Positions 49,725-58,580 of a stretch of DNA of 64,000 nt are shown one piece after another. This DNA comes from Chryseobacterium angstadtii (lineage in GTDB: Bacteria > Bacteroidota > Bacteroidia > Flavobacteriales > Weeksellaceae). Made by a program: the position numbers and the translations under genes. The stretch's first letter is position 1, and each line of letters starts with the position of its first letter. Location: NCBI RefSeq assembly GCF_001045465.1, contig NZ_LFND01000001.1:372001-436000 (forward strand), read 5' to 3'. The notes under the pieces were generated by a model. That model saw only the letters and a list, made by a program, of their open reading frames with translations. It did not search any database and was not told the DNA's origin.

Positions 49725-51977
49725 ATGAATAAATTTCTCCTACCTTATATTTTTCTCCTTTTGCTCTTTTTATCAGGAGGATTGTTTTCCCAAACCTATC
49801 AACTTTCCGGAAATCCAGTGAATACTACCGGATGGACAATGGTAGCTCCTACACAAGTAAACGGAGACTTCGTCCAACTTACCCCGGATACAAATAATCA
49901 ATCCGGATCCATAAGACTTAACGACCCGATTAACTTAAAATACTGCGACAAATGGAGAGTAGAATTTGATTTCAGAATGGATTCCAACCAGACTTCAAAC
50001 GGGGACGGAATTGCATTCTGGTATCTTGCCAACCCTCCCGTTGCCAGTGTATTAGGCTCAGGGCTTGGTGTTTCCCAAAACGCTGTTGGCTTTATTGTAG
50101 GGTTTGACACGTACAACAATACCACAACGGCTACGATGAGCAAGGTACATGTTGCTTACGGACAGGTTCAGAATACAACCGACAACAACAACGTAGAGTT
50201 CTTCAATGTACCGGGAAGTTCCTTTCACTCTCCGGATCTGAATACTACCCAGCCATTTCAGGGAACTACTTTTAAACATGTTGAAGTAACCGCCGAAGTA
50301 GATCCTGCTAATCCTGTCAACTGGATTGTAAAAATTACCATTGACGGAACAGTGATCTGCAATCAGTCTTTCGCTCCTTCCGGAACTGCTGCAGCAATGA
50401 CTGTAGGATATTTTGGGTTTTCGGCTTCTACAGGAGGTGCAAGATCAAGACATTCTATTAAAAATGTAAAAATTTACACAGATAAAGTTCCTATTCTTCA
50501 AAATACGGTAACCCAGTCTTTCTGTCCAAACCCCACAACAGGATTCGGCACGGTGAACTTAACGACTTTCAACCCTCAATTTGTAAACAACCCTACCAAC
50601 TACACATTCACCTATCTGCAAGGGGTGACTCCTATTGCCAACCCTACGAATTTTCAGTTCAATGCCAATACAAATGTTACGGTCATTGTAAAAGATAATG
50701 CAGGAATACTATGTGATAATCCGGACGGGAAAATACAGCTTGTCCTCGCTCCTCTTCTGCTGACTGATAAAACGTTAACTACCTGTAATAATAACAGGAT
50801 AGGAAACGGAGTATTCAACCTCAATGCAGCAGATGTAACCGGCGGGATCAACGCGGTTAAAAAATACTACAGAACTCTGAACGACCTGAATGCAGGAACA
50901 AATGAGATACTTAATCCCGGCAGTTACACTTCGGCGGCAGGAAGCGTATATGTAAAAGTGACTACCCCTTTGGGATGTACAGGTAATGCAAAAATTACCC
51001 TGGCATTTTATCCGGACACACCGGTACAAGAGGCTACACTGCGTTCATGTTTCCTGCAGAACAATATTACGAACGCTGTGTTTGATCTTACTTCTGCCAA
51101 TGTAACAACCCTGATAAACGGCTATACCAAGAAATATTATACTTCTATAGCAGATGCTCTCAGCGGAACCAATGAAATTGTAAATCCATTGCAATACATG
51201 TCTGTAAGCACGGCAATTTATGTAAAGGTAACTGATTCCAATGCATGTTTTGCTCTGGCCAAAGTGAATCTTATTGTACTTCCTCCTGTAATGTCTACGG
51301 TTTTAAAAGATAAAATAATCTGTATAGACGGGAAAACGAACCTGGATGCAGGTCCTGGTTTCAACGCTTACGAATGGAGTACCGGAGGTACCACACCTTC
51401 TATCCAAAATGTAGGCGTAGGTCTTTACTGGGTAAAACTAAAAACAGGCGACTGTATTACCCTGCAGACGGTAAAAGTGATTGCGTCTGCGAACCCGGTT
51501 GTTACGAGTATTGATATCAATAACACCACCATTACAGTCAATGTATCCGGTGGAACGCCACCTTATCAGTATTCTTTGAATGGTGTCGACTGGCAGGACT
51601 CCAATACCTTCTCGGGGCTTCACAGAGGAGAAGCCAGAGTTTACGTTAAAGATTTTTACAACTGTACGCCTGTTGAAGTACAGATCACTGTCCCTAATCT
51701 AATCAATGCCATTACTCCTAACGGAGACAACGTAAACGACTTTATTGATTATTCTGCACTGGCTTACAAGAAGAATCTTGTTTTCATAGTGTATGACAGA
51801 TATGGCAATAAACTTTACGAAGCCAACAAAACAAGAAACTACAAATGGGACGGAACTGCTTTTGGTAAAAAAATCCTTACAGGAACTTACTGGTACTCTA
51901 TCTCCTGGAACGAAAATGACAAAAACAATACCCCGACTCAATATACAGGCTGGGTATTGGTAAAAAACAGAGAATAA
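49725..51977 (+). CDS. T9SS type B sorting domain protein 3 (L-type lectin)
   Basis: A 750-residue secreted protein. Signal peptide ends FSQ, then an L-type (legume-like) lectin domain at about 25-255 (WRVEFDFRMD, GDGIAFWYL, VGFIVGFDTYNN, KHVEVTAEVD, GYFGFSASTGG). Repeat modules with CNNNRIGNGVFNL, KKYYRTLNDLNAGTNEI and LDAGPGFNAYEWSTGG follow. The type B T9SS domain from VPNLINAITPNGDNVND resembles protein 2 most closely. It probably binds carbohydrate at the surface. The terminator at 51990-52020 follows. Confidence 0.88.
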   Translation: MNKFLLPYIFLLLLFLSGGLFSQTYQLSGNPVNTTGWTMVAPTQVNGDFVQLTPDTNNQSGSIRLNDPINLKYCDKWRVEFDFRMDSNQTSNGDGIAFWYLANPPVASVLGSGLGVSQNAVGFIVGFDTYNNTTTATMSKVHVAYGQVQNTTDNNNVEFFNVPGSSFHSPDLNTTQPFQGTTFKHVEVTAEVDPANPVNWIVKITIDGTVICNQSFAPSGTAAAMTVGYFGFSASTGGARSRHSIKNVKIYTDKVPILQNTVTQSFCPNPTTGFGTVNLTTFNPQFVNNPTNYTFTYLQGVTPIANPTNFQFNANTNVTVIVKDNAGILCDNPDGKIQLVLAPLLLTDKTLTTCNNNRIGNGVFNLNAADVTGGINAVKKYYRTLNDLNAGTNEILNPGSYTSAAGSVYVKVTTPLGCTGNAKITLAFYPDTPVQEATLRSCFLQNNITNAVFDLTSANVTTLINGYTKKYYTSIADALSGTNEIVNPLQYMSVSTAIYVKVTDSNACFALAKVNLIVLPPVMSTVLKDKIICIDGKTNLDAGPGFNAYEWSTGGTTPSIQNVGVGLYWVKLKTGDCITLQTVKVIASANPVVTSIDINNTTITVNVSGGTPPYQYSLNGVDWQDSNTFSGLHRGEARVYVKDFYNCTPVEVQITVPNLINAITPNGDNVNDFIDYSALAYKKNLVFIVYDRYGNKLYEANKTRNYKWDGTAFGKKILTGTYWYSISWNENDKNNTPTQYTGWVLVKNRE

Positions 51978-51989
51978 TCTGAAATACTA

Positions 51990-52020
51990 AAAATCACTCC
52001 TTAATTGGGGTGATTTTTTT
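51990..52020 (+). terminator. Rho-independent terminator
   Basis: Stem AAAATCACTCC / GGGGTGATTTT (one wobble) with a six-base loop and T run. Confidence 0.85.
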
Positions 52021-52124
52021 AATAAAATCAATAACAAACAAATTATTAGTTTATTTTTTTATCTAATACACTAAAAAGAGAATATTATTTTATTAGTAAT
52101 ATTATTCCATAAATATTAACTTAA

Positions 52125-52156
52125 AATTGACAATTTAAACCAAACAATTGACAATT
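52125..52156 (+). promoter_or_regulatory. paired AATTGACAATT palindromes upstream of lectin gene 2
   Basis: Two identical 11-base near-palindromes, at 52125-52135 and 52146-52156, are spaced 21 bases apart, two turns of the helix. They lie about 30-60 bases before a TATATTTA box. This is a typical geometry for a pair of regulator sites. Confidence 0.4.
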
Positions 52157-52221
52157 ATTCATTATATATAAGAAAACAAAATAAATATATTTATATCGAT
52201 AACCTTAAACCAACTCGCTTC

Positions 52222-54480
52222 ATGAAAAGAAAACTACTCATTTATTACTTAATCACACTACTTAGTTTTTCAGGACAGCTGTCTGCCCAGACCTATCAGC
52301 TTGCAGGAAACCCCGTTAATACCACAGGATGGAACCTTGTTTCAAATGCAGCTGTTGACAACGATTTTATCCGGCTTACTACAGATAACACCGGCTTATT
52401 CGGAGCTATAACACTGGCAGACCCTATCACATTAAGTTATTGTGATAAATGGAAGGTGGAATTTGATTTTAGAATTGATGGAAACGGAACCACACAATTC
52501 GGCAGGGGAGACGGATTCACTTTCTGGTATCTGGTAAACCCTCCAACAGGTTTTGTATCCGGAGGAGGACTTGGAATTCCGGCAAATGCATCCGGGCTTA
52601 TGGTAGGATTTGATATCTTCAACAATACCACAGAAGGCCAGATGAGTAAAATACATTTACTGTACGGAACCAATAATACGGCCGGAAATAATATTGAATT
52701 CAACAATACACCGAACAGTACTTTTCACTCTCCGGATCTGATCACTACACAGCCTTTCGTAGGCCCGACCTTTAAACATGTTGAAGTAAACGGCGAAACG
52801 GATCTTATGAACCCTACGAACTGGATTATAAAAATCAGACTTGACGGCGTTCTTATTGTTGACCAATCATTTGCGCCATCCGGAGGAGCAGTGGGAATGA
52901 CACAGGGATACTTTGGTTTTTCTGCTGCAACAGGAGGAGCAAGTGCAAGACACTCCATCAAGAATGTGAAAGTATATGTGGATAAAGTTCCTATCCTGAA
53001 TGCCACCGTTACACCATTTGTATGTACCAATCCGGCTACAGGTACCGGAACAGTGGATCTTACCTCTTTCAACGCACAGTTTGTAAACAATCCTGCAAAC
53101 TATCTGTTTACTTATTATGTTTTAGGAAGCCCGACACCTATCACCAATCCAACGAGCTTCCCTTATTCAGGCAATACAACCATTAAAGTCGTCATTAAGG
53201 ACCCAAGCTCTACGCTCTGCGACAATGGGGACGGAGTTATACAGCTTAATCCGACACCATTTGCCGCAACAGATGCAACACTCACGGGATGTAACAATAA
53301 CAATGCAGGGACAGCAACATTTGACCTTACTACTGCAGCCCTCACCAATGTACCGGGAGCTACCATGCAGTTTTACAACACGATGTTTGATCTGAATGCA
53401 GGAATCAACCAGATCCCGAATCCTACTGCATATGCATCAGGAGCAGCTGTACTGTTTGCAAAAGTGACAACCCCACAGGGATGTGTCAGCACAGCAAAAG
53501 TGACATTGAACCTGCACCCGGTAGTAGTCGTAACCGATGCTTCTTTAAGAACATGTTTCCTTGAAACCAATCATTCACTAGGAACATTCAATCTGAACAA
53601 TGCACCGGTAACGGTAGGAAATGCTCCGAAAAAATATTACAAATCTCTGGCTGATGCTGAAAGCGGAACTAATGAAATATTAAATTTCCTAACCTATGAT
53701 GCTCCATCAGGAGTAGTTTATGCAAAAGTATTCAATGCACAGGGATGTTATTCCATTGCAAAAATTACATTAACGGTTACAGCCCCGGTTCTTTCTAATG
53801 TTCTGAAGGATAAAATCATCTGTATTGAAGATAAAACCACACTGGATGCAGGTCCTGGATTCAACAGCTATCTTTGGAGCACCGGCGCCACAACGCAAGC
53901 TATCAACAATGTAGGAGTAGGAACGTATTGGGTAAAACTAAAAACCGGAGACTGTACCTCATTACAATCCGTAAAAGTGTATGCTTCTGAACAACCGGTA
54001 GTGACCAATATTGACATTTCAGGAAGTACCGTAACCGTATTTGTGAACGGAGGAACCCCGCCATATCAATATTCAATGGATAATATAGGCTGGCAGGATT
54101 CCAATATATTCACCAATGTTGCCAGAGGTGAGACGAAAATCTATGTAAAAGATGACTATGATTGTGAGCCTATTGAAATCAACATCACGGTTCCTAATCT
54201 TATCAATGTGATCACTCCAAACGGAGACGGTGTAAATGATGCTATTGATTATTCTGCACTGGCTAACAAAAAAAATCTGGAAATCGGAATCTTCGACAGA
54301 TACGGATATAAACTTTTCCAGGCTGATAAATCCAACAGATACACGTGGGACGGCACTACGAACGGAAGTAAAAAAGTTCCTACCGGAAATTACTGGTATT
54401 CTATCACATGGAATGAAAACAACAGTAAAAATACACCAATCAAATTCTCGGGTTGGATTATGGTAAAAAACAGAGACTAA
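52222..54480 (+). CDS. T9SS type B sorting domain protein 4 (L-type lectin)
   Basis: A 752-residue secreted protein, paralogue of the lectin at 49725. Signal peptide ends LSAQ; the lectin domain (WKVEFDFRID, GDGFTFWYLV, GYFGFSAATGG) spans about 25-260. The later modules and the type B T9SS domain (VVVTDASLRTCFLETNHS, KKYYKSLADAESGTNEIL, VPNLINVITPNGDGVND) are almost identical to those of protein 1 at 42796, about 10 kb away. It is likely a surface carbohydrate-binding protein. Confidence 0.88.
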   Translation: MKRKLLIYYLITLLSFSGQLSAQTYQLAGNPVNTTGWNLVSNAAVDNDFIRLTTDNTGLFGAITLADPITLSYCDKWKVEFDFRIDGNGTTQFGRGDGFTFWYLVNPPTGFVSGGGLGIPANASGLMVGFDIFNNTTEGQMSKIHLLYGTNNTAGNNIEFNNTPNSTFHSPDLITTQPFVGPTFKHVEVNGETDLMNPTNWIIKIRLDGVLIVDQSFAPSGGAVGMTQGYFGFSAATGGASARHSIKNVKVYVDKVPILNATVTPFVCTNPATGTGTVDLTSFNAQFVNNPANYLFTYYVLGSPTPITNPTSFPYSGNTTIKVVIKDPSSTLCDNGDGVIQLNPTPFAATDATLTGCNNNNAGTATFDLTTAALTNVPGATMQFYNTMFDLNAGINQIPNPTAYASGAAVLFAKVTTPQGCVSTAKVTLNLHPVVVVTDASLRTCFLETNHSLGTFNLNNAPVTVGNAPKKYYKSLADAESGTNEILNFLTYDAPSGVVYAKVFNAQGCYSIAKITLTVTAPVLSNVLKDKIICIEDKTTLDAGPGFNSYLWSTGATTQAINNVGVGTYWVKLKTGDCTSLQSVKVYASEQPVVTNIDISGSTVTVFVNGGTPPYQYSMDNIGWQDSNIFTNVARGETKIYVKDDYDCEPIEINITVPNLINVITPNGDGVNDAIDYSALANKKNLEIGIFDRYGYKLFQADKSNRYTWDGTTNGSKKVPTGNYWYSITWNENNSKNTPIKFSGWIMVKNRD

Positions 54481-54509
54481 AATTTAAATTGATTATTTTA
54501 AATACCCTG

Positions 54510-54541
54510 AGATCACTCCGAATGTGGAGTGATCTTTTTTT
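54510..54541 (+). terminator. Rho-independent terminator
   Basis: Perfect stem AGATCACTCC / GGAGTGATCT with a six-base loop and T run. Its stem shares ATCACTCC with the terminator after protein 3. Confidence 0.85.
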
Positions 54542-54598
54542 GTTTTTTTGTGAAGGGAGATATTTCATTTTAAGCACCCTTTATTCGCATTCAATTCT

Positions 54599-54606
54599 TA
54601 AATTTG
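54599..54606 (+). promoter_or_regulatory. -7 element four bases from start codon
   Basis: TAAATTTG followed by TCCT and the ATG of the nitroreductase gene, the same layout as at 39431. Confidence 0.5.
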
Positions 54607-54610
54607 TCCT

Positions 54611-55237
54611 ATGAATTATTTGGAAGCTTTAAGCAGAAGATATTCTGTGAAAAAATTTAATCACGAAATCATTCCTCAGGACACACTGCACAACATTCTT
54701 GAGTCAGGAAAACTGTCTGCCAGTTCACTTGGACTTCAGCCCTACAAGATCATTGTGGTTGAAAGTGAGGAAATGAAACAGAAATTAATTCCCGCTTTCT
54801 ATAATCCGTCTCAAATCTCCACCTGCTCGCATCTTATTGTGATCATTTCGAAGAAAAGTATTGAGGAGAATTATATCCATGGTTATTTCAATCATATTTC
54901 TGAAGTACGGGAAACCCCCATTGAGAACCTTGATCTTTTCAGAAAAAGCATTAACCAGCATATTACCCAAAAAACACAGGATGAAATTTTCAACTGGGCT
55001 GAAAAGCAGTCTTATATAGTATTGGCCAATCTCATGTATGCCGCCGCTATTGAAAGTATAGACTCGTGCCCTATGGAAGGCTTCCGCCAGGATCTGATAG
55101 AAGAAATCCTGAATATAAATCCGGAAACAGAAAAAGTAACCGTTACCCTCGCTTTAGGCTACCGTTCTGAGGAAGATCCTTTCCAGCACATGAAAAAAGT
55201 AAGAAAACCAAACGAAAAATTGTTTAAATTTATTTAA
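54611..55237 (+). CDS. nitroreductase family NAD(P)H-dependent oxidoreductase
   Basis: A 208-residue FMN-dependent nitroreductase of the NfsB type. RRYSVKKF near residue 9 is the usual FMN-contact start, LSASSLGLQPYKIIVV (about 37-52) binds FMN and substrate, and IDSCPMEGFRQDLIEE is the C-terminal signature. It is the first gene of an apparent operon with nadB, the unknown membrane protein and nadC. The physiological substrate cannot be read; quinones or nitro compounds are usual. Confidence 0.9.
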   Translation: MNYLEALSRRYSVKKFNHEIIPQDTLHNILESGKLSASSLGLQPYKIIVVESEEMKQKLIPAFYNPSQISTCSHLIVIISKKSIEENYIHGYFNHISEVRETPIENLDLFRKSINQHITQKTQDEIFNWAEKQSYIVLANLMYAAAIESIDSCPMEGFRQDLIEEILNINPETEKVTVTLALGYRSEEDPFQHMKKVRKPNEKLFKFI

Positions 55238-55267
55238 TATTTAAATGATTGTACCTAAAGCAAGCCT

Positions 55268-56839
55268 ATGATAAAAGCGGATGTATTAGTAATTGGTTCC
55301 GGCATCTCGGGACTTTCCTATGCCATTAAAGTGTCTGAACAGCTCCCTGATGCTAAAATCATCATCGTAACCAAATCTGACGAGGACGAAAGCAACACTA
55401 AGTATGCGCAAGGCGGGCTGGCCGTAGTCACCGACTTTAAAAATGACAATTTCGAGAAGCATATTGAAGACACCATGCGTGCCGGAGACGGAGAAAACAA
55501 ACGCGATGTGGTAGAAATGGTGGTAAGGGAAGCTCCGGCAAGATTCAATGAAATTGTAGAATGGGGTGCCAATTTCGATATGAAAAACGGGCAATTTGCT
55601 TTGGGAAGAGAAGGCGGACACACCGAAAACAGAATTGTACACCATAAAGATATTACGGGATTTGAAATAGAAAGAGCGCTGCTGGAAACGGCAAAAAACA
55701 GCCCGAATATTGAAATCCTTGATCATCATTACGTTATTGATATCATTACCCAGCACCATGTTCCGGGAAAAGAAGTAAGCGAAGGTGATATCAACTGCTA
55801 TGGCGCTTATATCCTTGATGAAAAATCAAAAATCATCAAAAAAATCACTTCAAAAATTACATTGGCAGCCACCGGAGGTGCAGGCCATGTGTACAAAAAT
55901 ACCACGAATCCTACCATTGCCACCGGAGACGGAATTGCTTTCGTTGCCCGTGCCAAAGGAAAAGTTTCGAATATGCAGTACTACCAGTTTCACCCTACGG
56001 CATTATACAGCAAGATCAATGGAATGCTTTTTCTGATTTCTGAGGCTGTAAGAGGGGATGGTGCTAAATTAAGAACTAAGAAAGGCGAAAAATTCATGCA
56101 CAAATATGATGAGCGTGAAGAATTAGCCTCAAGAGATATTGTAGCGAGAGCCATTGACAACGAAATGAAAATTTCCGGTGATGAATATGCCGGCCTCGAT
56201 TGCCGTGAAATGAATCACGAAAAGTTTCTTGAACATTTCCCGAATATTTATAAAAAATGCAGAGAAGAAGGAATTGATCCTTTTACCCAACTGATTCCTG
56301 TAGTACCTGCCTGCCATTATCTGATGGGAGGAATTGAAGTAGACCGTGATGGACAATCTTCCATCAGAAATCTTTTTGCTGTAGGAGAATGTACCAATTC
56401 CGGACTTCACGGAGCGAACAGGCTCGCTTCCAACTCTTTGCTGGAAGGTCTTGTTTTCGGGCATAATGCAGCGATTAAAACAGTGGATCTTCTCAATGAA
56501 AACAATTTCAATTTTGATGATCTGAAGGCCGTTCCGGAATGGAATGAAGAAGGGATGAAAATTATGGATGAAATGGTTATCGTAAGCTACCTCAGAAAAC
56601 AGCTTCAGGAAATGATGAGCGACCTTGTAGGTATCGTAAGAAGCAACAGACGTTTGAATATGGCTTTGCAGAAACATCAGGAGATCGCAGCCGCTGTAGA
56701 TGAAATTTACCACTACTCTATTCTTTCGCCACAGCTGTCTGAACTAAGAAATCTTACAACCGTTGCCCACCTCATCATTACCCAGTCTATAGAGATGACG
56801 GAAAATAAGGGGGCATTTTATAATAAAGATTTGGCTTAA
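55268..56839 (+). CDS. nadB: L-aspartate oxidase
   Basis: A 523-residue flavoenzyme that oxidises L-aspartate to iminoaspartate, the first step of de novo NAD synthesis. The FAD fingerprint is VIGSGISGLS (8-17). The active-site region includes REGGHTENRIVHHKDITG and the later HGANRLASNSLLEGLVFG. The C-terminal helical domain is complete. It lies 30 bases after the nitroreductase gene. The partner quinolinate synthase (nadA) is not in this window. Confidence 0.95.
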   Translation: MIKADVLVIGSGISGLSYAIKVSEQLPDAKIIIVTKSDEDESNTKYAQGGLAVVTDFKNDNFEKHIEDTMRAGDGENKRDVVEMVVREAPARFNEIVEWGANFDMKNGQFALGREGGHTENRIVHHKDITGFEIERALLETAKNSPNIEILDHHYVIDIITQHHVPGKEVSEGDINCYGAYILDEKSKIIKKITSKITLAATGGAGHVYKNTTNPTIATGDGIAFVARAKGKVSNMQYYQFHPTALYSKINGMLFLISEAVRGDGAKLRTKKGEKFMHKYDEREELASRDIVARAIDNEMKISGDEYAGLDCREMNHEKFLEHFPNIYKKCREEGIDPFTQLIPVVPACHYLMGGIEVDRDGQSSIRNLFAVGECTNSGLHGANRLASNSLLEGLVFGHNAAIKTVDLLNENNFNFDDLKAVPEWNEEGMKIMDEMVIVSYLRKQLQEMMSDLVGIVRSNRRLNMALQKHQEIAAAVDEIYHYSILSPQLSELRNLTTVAHLIITQSIEMTENKGAFYNKDLA

Positions 56840-56857
56840 AGGAATTAAAGCAAGTCA

Positions 56858-57499
56858 ATGGAAATATTCAGACTGAAAATTCTTACAATTATTAAACTTT
56901 TATATTTTCTAAGAGGTTTAATTATACTCGTAATTTTAGGTATTTTCTGCACTCTTTTTTATGTCGTTAAATTTAACGATTCAAGTGATCTTCTATTCTG
57001 GATACTAGGAGTTGTTGCTGTATTATTCGGAAGAAATTTCTTCAATTACCTGAAGAGAGTCATTATTTCAAAGGCAAAGCATCCTCTTCCTTTAAACTTG
57101 TTATACAATATCCTGGAATTGGGAAAGCCATATTATTTCGGAAAAGATCAATTTGATCCGGATGAAATTATTGATGACAATCAGCTTCCATTAACATTTT
57201 ATTATATCAATAATCATCAACATCCTATTCTGCAATTTAATAAAGACAAAGTTCTTTTTCACCATCAGGAATATTACTGGAAAAACCTCAACTGGAAATA
57301 TTTTTTTTATTCCGAAAATCCATATTCATCTAGACCCCGAGGTAAATATTTAATAGAATTTTCAGCAACCAATCAAAACAATATTCGAATAAAAAATAAA
57401 ATCGAGTTTGAAAAAATGAAAGCTAAAGAAAATGAAGTAATTTTGCTTTTTATAATCCACGATTTGTTATTCGGAACAAAAGCATCTTACTATTATTAA
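56858..57499 (+). CDS. hypothetical membrane protein between nadB and nadC
   Basis: A 213-residue protein with two N-terminal membrane helices (about 10-32 and 43-60) and a soluble, aromatic-rich C-terminal part (YYINNHQHPILQF, YYWKNLNWKYFFY) ending SYYY. It begins 18 bases after nadB and ends 11 bases before nadC, so it is cotranscribed with them. I do not recognise the family. Its higher AT content and aromatic-rich composition differ from the flanking NAD genes. Confidence 0.65.
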   Translation: MEIFRLKILTIIKLLYFLRGLIILVILGIFCTLFYVVKFNDSSDLLFWILGVVAVLFGRNFFNYLKRVIISKAKHPLPLNLLYNILELGKPYYFGKDQFDPDEIIDDNQLPLTFYYINNHQHPILQFNKDKVLFHHQEYYWKNLNWKYFFYSENPYSSRPRGKYLIEFSATNQNNIRIKNKIEFEKMKAKENEVILLFIIHDLLFGTKASYYY

Positions 57500-57510
57500 A
57501 ATTAAAAATA

Positions 57511-58371
57511 ATGAAAAGACCAAGCTACGCTACAGATAAAGTATTAAAAACGTTTATAAAAAATGCCCTGGAAGAAGACATTCAGGATGGAGATCACTCT
57601 ACCCTTTCTACTATTCCGGCTGATCTGAAACAAAGTGCTAAACTTCTGGTAAAACAGAACTGCATTTTAGCAGGTGTTGAACTGGCAGAAATTATTTTTA
57701 AAACTTTTGATAAAGATTTAAAAGTTGAGATATTTATTAAAGACGGAGAAGCTGCCAAAGTAGGAGATATCGCTTTAACTGTTACGGGAAGCGCCCGGTC
57801 TATTCTTTCCACAGAAAGGCTTATTCTGAACTGCATGCAAAGAATGAGCGGAATAGCTACCCTCACCCACGACTGGGATTCCAGATTGGTAGGAACCAAA
57901 ACCAAGCTTTTAGACACCCGAAAAACCACTCCTAATTTCAGAGTATGTGAAAAATGGGCAGTTGCCATAGGTGGCGGAACCAATCACAGATACGGTCTTT
58001 ATGACATGATTATGCTTAAAGATAATCACATCGATTATAACGGAAGCATTACCAATGCGGTAAAAATGGCGAAAGATTATGTTAAAAATTCCAAGAAAAA
58101 GTTAAAAATTGAGGTTGAAACAAGAAATCTGGACGAAGTAAAGGAAGCCATCAAAGCCAAAGTAGACAGAATCATGCTTGATAATATGGATGTACCTACG
58201 ATGAAACAGGCCGTAGAAATGATTAACGGTTCCTGTGAGTCTGAAGCCTCAGGCGGAATTACCCGCGATATGTTAAAAGATATAGCCTCAATAGGGGTCA
58301 CTTATATCTCTGCGGGAGCCCTTACCCACTCTGCTGAAAATATCGATTTGAGTCTCAAAGCAGTGAAATAG
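57511..58371 (+). CDS. nadC: nicotinate-nucleotide pyrophosphorylase (quinolinate phosphoribosyltransferase)
   Basis: A 286-residue enzyme that converts quinolinate and PRPP to nicotinate mononucleotide. Signature blocks are LNCMQRMSGIAT, LLDTRKTTPNFR (substrate-binding), IGGGTNHRYGLYDMIMLKDNHI and the C-terminal EASGGITRD and VTYISAGALTHS. Length is normal. It ends the nitroreductase-nadB-unknown-nadC group. Confidence 0.96.
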   Translation: MKRPSYATDKVLKTFIKNALEEDIQDGDHSTLSTIPADLKQSAKLLVKQNCILAGVELAEIIFKTFDKDLKVEIFIKDGEAAKVGDIALTVTGSARSILSTERLILNCMQRMSGIATLTHDWDSRLVGTKTKLLDTRKTTPNFRVCEKWAVAIGGGTNHRYGLYDMIMLKDNHIDYNGSITNAVKMAKDYVKNSKKKLKIEVETRNLDEVKEAIKAKVDRIMLDNMDVPTMKQAVEMINGSCESEASGGITRDMLKDIASIGVTYISAGALTHSAENIDLSLKAVK

Positions 58372-58580
58372 CGTTGTATTTTTAATAAAAACAGCCCCTA
58401 TTTGTTAAAAACTCAATAATATGATTTTCTTCATGTAAAAAACCAATTTTTATTCATCGTACTGATTTTCAACACATTAATTCTTATTAAGATTGAGTAA
58501 AAATTAACATACAGTTAATATTAGTTAAATTTTATTTCGCGAATTTTGCAGAAAATTAAATCTAACTATTACTAACGATT

